Source: Nannochloris sp. 'desiccata'
Lineage: Eukaryota > Chlorophyta > Trebouxiophyceae > Chlorellales > Chlorellaceae
Direction of reading: 5' to 3'
Assembly (NCBI GenBank): GCA_019044685.2
Contig: JAGTXX020000007.1
Coordinates: 558,001-622,000, forward strand
Length of the DNA: 64,000 bases
Within the stretch, counting starts at the first letter, position 1, and each line of letters starts with the position of its first letter. Made by a program: the position numbers and the translations under genes. The notes beneath the pieces are model-generated. The model saw nothing but the letters and a program-made list of their open reading frames with translations. It was not told where the DNA came from and did not search any database. Positions 58,865 to 64,000 of the stretch are shown piece by piece.

Positions 58865-59212
58865 ATGACGACGCCCAGAACCGCCGCTACAGCTTTATCT
58901 GAGCAAGATAAAGCTGATATTGAGACCACCAAGCAGTTACCATGGACACCTCAGCTCCTTCCTCTCGCCATCCGTCGTCCCACTTTGATCTGCGAGCAAC
59001 CACCCGCTGGCACCCCTCCAAGCGAAGCAAGCTCCTTCTTACCTGAATCTGGAAAGGACCCTGCCACTCCTCGCAATCAAGGTATTGTCATGCCCACGCT
59101 TGGAGCTCCTCTTTGCCCTCCTCTGCTGGAACAACTGCAAAGTTCTTTCAATAATTCTATTGAGCAGCCAGCATGCACTCTCCAGTCCGTCGAGAAGCAA
59201 GCAAGCAGCTAA
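58865..59212 (+). CDS. Small Pro-rich protein, unknown
   Basis: 115 residues from ATG at 58865: starts MTTPRTAATALSEQDKADIE and ends TLQSVEKQASS. It is Pro/Ser-rich with two cysteine-containing stretches (RRPTLICEQPPAG, GAPLCPPLLEQLQ). No signal peptide, membrane helix or known motif. The frame also stays open upstream to 58658. The codon use resembles the neighbours, but the gene could include further exons. I do not recognise it. Confidence 0.45.
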   Translation: MTTPRTAATALSEQDKADIETTKQLPWTPQLLPLAIRRPTLICEQPPAGTPPSEASSFLPESGKDPATPRNQGIVMPTLGAPLCPPLLEQLQSSFNNSIEQPACTLQSVEKQASS

Positions 59213-60328
59213 TATACGAGACCACGGCCTTCTTAGCAACAATTTCGTATTATACTTTCTTTCTACCATGTCTATTTCATGTTGTGCTAGCATTCGTTTC
59301 CCTTCTCGCTTTATTTAACTTCCCCTCGCTATCCCCACTCTATCCCTCTTTGCTGACTTTTTCTCTACTTGATCTCTCAGCAAGTGCAGTGAACATATAA
59401 TCCCTCATATCTTGTATACGACCGTCTTTCTCGTTAATATAGGCGCCGTCGTCATCCTCTTCTGGCATTCTTTCTTTCTTCCTTCTCACTTGCGATCTCT
59501 TCGCCTCACCTATGTTTATCCCTTTATTTTCCCTTTTCTTAATTTTCCAACGGAGAATGTATCTCCTTGATATATTTGGGGTTTTGCGTGAACTACGCAC
59601 TCATCCTAACAACTCTGCCACTGTTGCTTGCATATGCAGCAAGGGTCGACGTGAACTAAACAACCACTGTTTTGTTGAGGTCGTTTAAGCAAGCAATACT
59701 TACGTATTATTGATATTCTGTCATCTTGAGCACTTGGCGCTCTATCTTTTTTTTCTTCCTCCTTATAAATAATAATAAATAAAGCAGTAAAATACTCTTC
59801 TTTATTGATACCTATACTTTTTTTCCTCCGTCGGCTCGGCTTTTCGCTGTTTTTATGAAAAGACACAGGCTTGTTCATTCTATTTCATTTTTCGTGCTGT
59901 AGTTTTAGTAGCAGCAATTTTGTTGACAAACAAAATTTGATAAAGCAGCTCTCTCTATATATAGCCCCTTCCTTCCTGTCTCCCCTTTTTCCCCTCAAAC
60001 ATTCTTCATAATTCTTTTTTCCAACCACAGCGCCTCGTCCATGTAAAAAAGAAAAGAAAAAGAGGAGCTCATTCTGTGAGATAAACGACAAAAAAGGGGA
60101 AAAAGTGGCACAGACCACTCTAAATTAAACGTGCTGTATAGTCGTTCATGTTTAAAAAAAAGGGGGGGAACAGACCACCCTAAATAAACGTGTTATATAG
60201 TCGTCGTATCACTAGATTTTTTAACAGAAAACAGCGCCTGCTCCTCTTGCAGTATTACAATACGACTACGAATGAAATAAGAAACCAAGTAAAGGAATTA
60301 AGTACTACTAATTCTATTGCTTCTCCTC
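59213..60328. other. Spacer, about 1.1 kb, with imperfect tandem repeat
   Basis: No convincing coding region. Holds long pyrimidine-rich stretches (59420-59560) and, near its end, the tandem repeat at 60090-60204. TGTAA on the minus strand at 60259-60255 is the likely poly(A) signal of PP4. Confidence 0.4.
60090..60204. repeat. Imperfect tandem repeat, two copies of about 60 bp
   Basis: Two head-to-tail copies share an A/G-rich start, then CAGACCAC, CTAAAT, AAACGTG and TATAGTCGT (60111-60145 and 60171-60204). It lies in the 3' flank of the PP4 gene beyond its probable poly(A) signal. Confidence 0.7.
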
Positions 60329-61086
60329 TTAAAGAAAATAGTCTGGGGCGTGCAATTTTGCCGGCATCCCTTTGCCCTCTGCCGTCGATGCATGAAAGAC
60401 TTTATAGTCTCTTTCTAAATTCTCGTTTAGCACGAGTATCGCAGCGACGTTTCCACACCGATAACAATAATTCGGTGCAGACCATACTGTGACCAATTGA
60501 TCATCAAACATAGTTTTATATCCCTCCATGACCAATTGATGTGCTCGAGCTATGAGCTCTACACCATTCACCCGACAAAATTGTGAAGCGATGTCACCTC
60601 CAAATAGATACCCAGCACCACGTGGACTCAACCCCCACCCTTCTACCCCATCTTCAGGATCACTCCATAGTAAATCACACATGGCTCCATCGTGCGGTAC
60701 CTCTTGCTTTCTATCAATCGCTCTGATTTGATTGATATTTTCTATGGCCGGGGAAAGCCCGCCGTGGACACAAAATGCTCGATCGTCGATTATTGCAGCG
60801 AGAGCAAGGTAATCAAACACTTCAGTGCAGTACCGCCATATAGAGGCAGATCCGTATTTACGAAGGCATTCGTCGTAGAATCCGTAGACTTGGGTGATCT
60901 GACGTGATTCGTGATTGCCCCTTATGAGGGTGATGCGATCTGGATAGCGGACTTTAAGAGCTAGTAGGAGTAGGAAAGTTTCGACGCTGTAGAACCCTCG
61001 ATCAACGAAATCGCCTAGAAATAGATAATTTGTCTGTATATAAATGTGGAGGAGAAATGGGGTTCATAAAATGTTTTCAAAAGAAG

Positions 61087-61117
<31 letters not shown>

Positions 61118-61524
61118 GCGGCGAGGGAAGAGAAGATGAAATTTGATCTTTTAATTAAAAAATTATACCTTTGGGCAGTCTCCTCCTACTTTAAATAGTT
61201 CAATCAAGTCATAGAATTGTCCATGGATATCACCGCCTACAGAGGAGTACATAAAATCAAACTAATCAGCTGATGGCTTCCAGTGAAAGGCGGTCTAAAA
61301 TAAAGATTGTTTCTGCCGACTGTAAGTGGGGAAAGCTTCAAAGTACCATAATAAAATACAAAGTCTCTACTTCTCTACGTACATATTGTGACTGGTGCAT
61401 CTACTCGTTGGACGTTAGACTCTTCTACTAGGATTTCTGTTGCCATTTCACAGAGATATTTAACTTCCTCTTCTTTCAAGCACTCGCACCGCTTGAGCGT
61501 CTCAATCCAAGTATCTAAATCCAT
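60329..61524 (-). CDS. Protein phosphatase 4 catalytic subunit (PPX)
   Basis: Exons 61524-61383, 61236-61169 and 61033-60329 give 304 residues. The metallophosphatase motifs are intact: GDIHG, GDFVDRG, RGNHES, and HGGLSP with HQLVMEGY. It ends in the DYFL tail that PP2A-class enzymes methylate. PP4 is favoured over PP2A and PP6 by [36 protein letters not shown] and [12 protein letters not shown]. It is a Ser/Thr phosphatase acting with regulatory subunits in DNA repair and cell-cycle control. An in-frame ATG at 61566 would add 14 residues; 61524 fits the family better. Intron 2 contains a GA microsatellite. Confidence 0.96.
61092..61119. repeat. GA microsatellite in PP4 intron 2
   Basis: About 13 GA units in the intron 61168-61034. 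Confidence 0.8.
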
Positions 61525-62295
61525 CTCTAGAGATATTCCAAGCTCATAAATGAATGATTGATGCACTAATAATATATTTCAAGGGCAGAGCACGAGCTAG
61601 AAATCTGCTTGAAAGACACTGATCTCTTAGAACCGATCTTTTTTAAATTTGTAATGCTGCCGTCCAGGACGGTAAACAGAAGGAATACAGCTCTTGGTTG
61701 AGTTTACCTCAAGATTATTTATTTTAACTATGATAGTAATCGCCCTGAGCTCTTGATTCTTGTCTTTTTCACCCCCAAAGAATGAGCTGGCATCTGCTGC
61801 CACAGTGACCCCTGCCGCTTGAGTTTTCAAGACTCTTTGGCAGAGTAACATCTCTTAGCTGAGAGCGTAGCATGAGGGCGAGCTCAAATGAAGGTTTTAT
61901 TAATGCCAGTTTTCTCACGAGGATCTTCTCCCTAGGGGTGGCGCTTCGTATTTCTTTCTTAGAAGGCAGAGGCAATAGTGCCGCCGACCTGGTCTGAGAC
62001 CAGCCAGGCCATTCTTCTGTTGCCTGCCAGGCACGTTGGGGCACTGAGCATCACTAGCAGACTTACGATATCAATGCCAAGGGCCCATGCTAGAAGGTAG
62101 CATCTGTCTTCTTGTGTGTCATGGGCATGTGCATAACATGTGCAAGAGCTTCTTGAAGAGCTTCTTGATGAGATAGAGCCAAGGGTCCAACTACTTGAAG
62201 ACTGCTACTTGGGCTTAGTACCAGACTTCTTGGACAGAAAACGTATACTAATTTATATCTACGCAAATTTGCATTGCTGCTAGGTACTTGGAGCC
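61525..62295. other. Spacer with unassigned open frames
   Basis: Promoter side of PP4. A 91-codon open frame on the minus strand (62044-61769), with an amphipathic stretch ILVRKLALIKPSFELALMLR, and a shorter one at 62314-62090 may be exons of an unrecognised gene. Splice sites joining them are not clear. A short palindrome (CTGGTCTGAGACCAG) lies near 61989-62003. Confidence 0.3.
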
Positions 62296-62982
62296 ATGAG
62301 TGGCTTAGAGCCATGCTCTTTTGTGATCATCGCTCTGCTACTATTACTCTGTGATGAAGCTTCCGCAGTGCCAGATTTCGAGTCCTGTGGCAAATTACCT
62401 AGCAATAACATCACTGTCCCGGGCGGAGAAACAGTTTTACACCTGCACGCCAGCGGCACTAGAAATTACACATGCTCACAGCCTGGAGGCCCCGCTATCA
62501 TTGGCGACAACCAAGGGGAAGTCCTAGCTGATTTTATCCTGGAAGGGGATGGAAACGAAACGGCAGGGTTCTCGTATTCCTCTGGTGGCAAATATATCTT
62601 TGTAGTCGATTATCCATCTGAAGGCCTCTTTGGAAGGGCTGAGATGGATAGATCATTGGCAGAGCCTCTTGGAACTTCACCCATCTTTCAACCTTCTCCA
62701 CGAAATGACTCTATTCCCTGGGCGCGATGGCGCGTTTCTTCCTCTGGAGGGACAGGGATACTGGAAAATGTCACCTACGTAGCGAGAGTTGACACAGAAG
62801 GAGGTGTAAAACCAGAGAAATGCTCTCCCGGCAAGAAAACTGCCGAAGTGCCGTTTAAGGCAGCCTATATATTCTATGCCTGTAATCAATCTTCTAATGG
62901 CTCCTTGAGCACTTCAACAAGATGTATACCATATGCAGTATGTCTGACGACTGTAGCTTCAATTTTATTAATCTTACTCTAA
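62296..62982 (+). CDS. Secreted DUF3455 protein with C-terminal anchor signal
   Basis: Single exon, 228 residues. A signal peptide covers about 1-24 (SFVIIALLLLLCDEASA). DUF3455 hallmarks are ETVLHLHASGTRNYTCSQPG, then the conserved IPWARWRVSSSGGTGILENV and TYVARVDTEGGVKPEKC, ending KAAYIFYAC. Six or so N-glycosylation sites (NIT, NYT, NET, NDS, NVT) support export. The C-terminus is hydrophobic (IPYAVCLTTVASILLILL), typical of a GPI signal. Function of the family is not known to me. Confidence 0.85.
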   Translation: MSGLEPCSFVIIALLLLLCDEASAVPDFESCGKLPSNNITVPGGETVLHLHASGTRNYTCSQPGGPAIIGDNQGEVLADFILEGDGNETAGFSYSSGGKYIFVVDYPSEGLFGRAEMDRSLAEPLGTSPIFQPSPRNDSIPWARWRVSSSGGTGILENVTYVARVDTEGGVKPEKCSPGKKTAEVPFKAAYIFYACNQSSNGSLSTSTRCIPYAVCLTTVASILLILL

Positions 62983-63417
62983 AGTTATATCCCATAAAGA
63001 CTCCAAGACCAGCCCCAAAGATGACGCCAACCAAGCTTCTTAATATATTTTCTTCTATGTTTTATTTTTTTACTGTAGTTTAACCAAGTAAAGCTTATTA
63101 CGTTATCTTACCAAGTGTTTTCCTTTATATGAAGTTCTTCTTTTTCTCCTTCCAAGCAGTTAATCTCAACTATGTAAACCCTCTCTCTCTTCATTCACAT
63201 TCAGAAGTTCTGGCCATGCTTTCCAGCAATTTGCTGAGCAAATTTAAAATTCTCATCCTTTGCCCTATAAACTTAAGCGGGTAGCCCAAATATCCTGCAA
63301 CCATAGCAAAATAGTCTTATATTTACTTTTCGAATAGTTTAAACGTTTTAGAAACGAGCTCTCTTGGCTTAATAGAAGCCATCCCTCGTCTGTTTCCACA
63401 AGCGATTCAATTTCAAG
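62983..63417. other. Spacer, no gene seen
   Basis: 3' flank of the DUF3455 gene and promoter of the last gene. No coding segment or repeat of note. Confidence 0.4.
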
Positions 63418-64000
63418 ATGGCTACAGCAGACGCCTATCGGCTCGCTGCACTGAATAGCCCTGATGGTCAAAGACCATTGCCTGAAAGTAGTCCGGTCAA
63501 AGGTGAGCCCCAGGACGCCACACAGTTTCCTGATTTTCAAATTTGGTCACAAAATTTTGATCCCAACTTTCTCCACGGAAACAATTTCGCCCCCGAGGCA
63601 TTGCGATCCTTTCCTTGTATGCTCGATATTGTTATGGGGCTGCGGGTTGGGTGATCTGGGGTTGGTGTATCTGATCTTTAGCTTGCTGATGCTAAGCTTC
63701 ATGGGATACGCTCCTTTCACCTCGCAACCCACGAATTTGCCTCTTGGTGGCTAGCGCATTTACATCACACTGATATAGATGCGTTATGAAGCCTCCAAAA
63801 GATCGATTTTGTGGTGTTTATCCCTTGATCCTAGCGATGCATCTTTGCCTAGTGGCAAAATCTCTAACACAATCAGCGGTATCTCACCTTTCTATTGCCA
63901 GATCTAACATCTCTTCACCCATCCCTACCCCCTTGCAGTGCCCGCAAAACCCGGTTTCGTCCCCTTGAGCCCTGGACCTGAAAAGGCTAAGCTTCACATG
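63418..64000 (+). CDS. Partial gene at window edge, unknown
   Basis: Exon 1 (63418-63502) reads MATADAYRLAALNSPDGQRP and on to SPVK, ending at a GTGAGC donor. After a 436-bp intron with a CCTTGCAG acceptor, exon 2 (from 63939) continues VPAKPGFVPLSPGPEKAKLH and runs off the window. The frame is kept across the junction (G|TG gives Val). No domain is visible in the 49 residues available. Confidence 0.6.

Overview
The window is nuclear DNA of a photosynthetic eukaryote, most likely a green alga. Support: a chloroplast import component (Tic40-like) and a chloroplast-targeted DUF4079 membrane protein; plant-type families (B3, Agenet, 3R-MYB, plant-spaced GATA finger, phytocystatin); spliced genes with mostly short introns (about 70-570 bp); and TGTAA about 30-90 bases downstream of several stop codons, the poly(A) signal usual in chlorophytes. 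I cannot name the genus. I see no tRNA, rRNA or CRISPR.

Layout. 0.3-1.7 kb: a spliced gene for a tail-anchored protein with a KEN box, fronted by a 129-bp palindromic promoter module. 1.7-3.1 kb: unresolved coding-like fragments. 3.6-18 kb, all on the minus strand: an acidic-tailed linker histone, a WDR44-like WD40 protein, a low-complexity protein, LSM14/DCP5, a phospholipase B-like protein and eS7. 18-25 kb: PPIL2, DUF4079, an RNase T2 with two probable GC-AG introns, and a tandem cystatin. 25-31 kb: a 3R-MYB and a 5'-truncated LINE with an R2-type 3' end. 31-38 kb: one 2,373-residue protein with a PHD finger, four B3 domains, two Agenet-like domains and a coiled coil. 38.4-39.8 kb: a divergent H3/H4 pair with matching 3' stem-loops and the second copy of the palindromic module. 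40-50 kb: an AsmA-like plastid protein, a GATA factor, PRP19, uL30 and eL18. 50-64 kb: SMG7, a Cys/Pro-rich surface protein, a rhomboid, Tic40, a small unknown, PP4 catalytic subunit, a DUF3455 protein, and the first exons of a gene cut by the window edge.

Many genes sit in head-to-head pairs with 230-620 bp between start codons: eS7/PPIL2, DUF4079/RNase T2, cystatin/MYB, H3/H4, PRP19/uL30, eL18/SMG7, rhomboid/Tic40. The most unusual signal is the 129-bp module. It has 38-nt inverted arms around a 29-nt loop, and occurs at the same place relative to a TATA box in the H3/H4 promoter and in front of the KEN-box gene. This suggests shared cell-cycle control of histones and an otherwise unknown membrane protein. 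The PHD-4xB3-Agenet protein and the acidic linker histone also merit attention. All exon boundaries were read by hand from splice consensus and reading frame.
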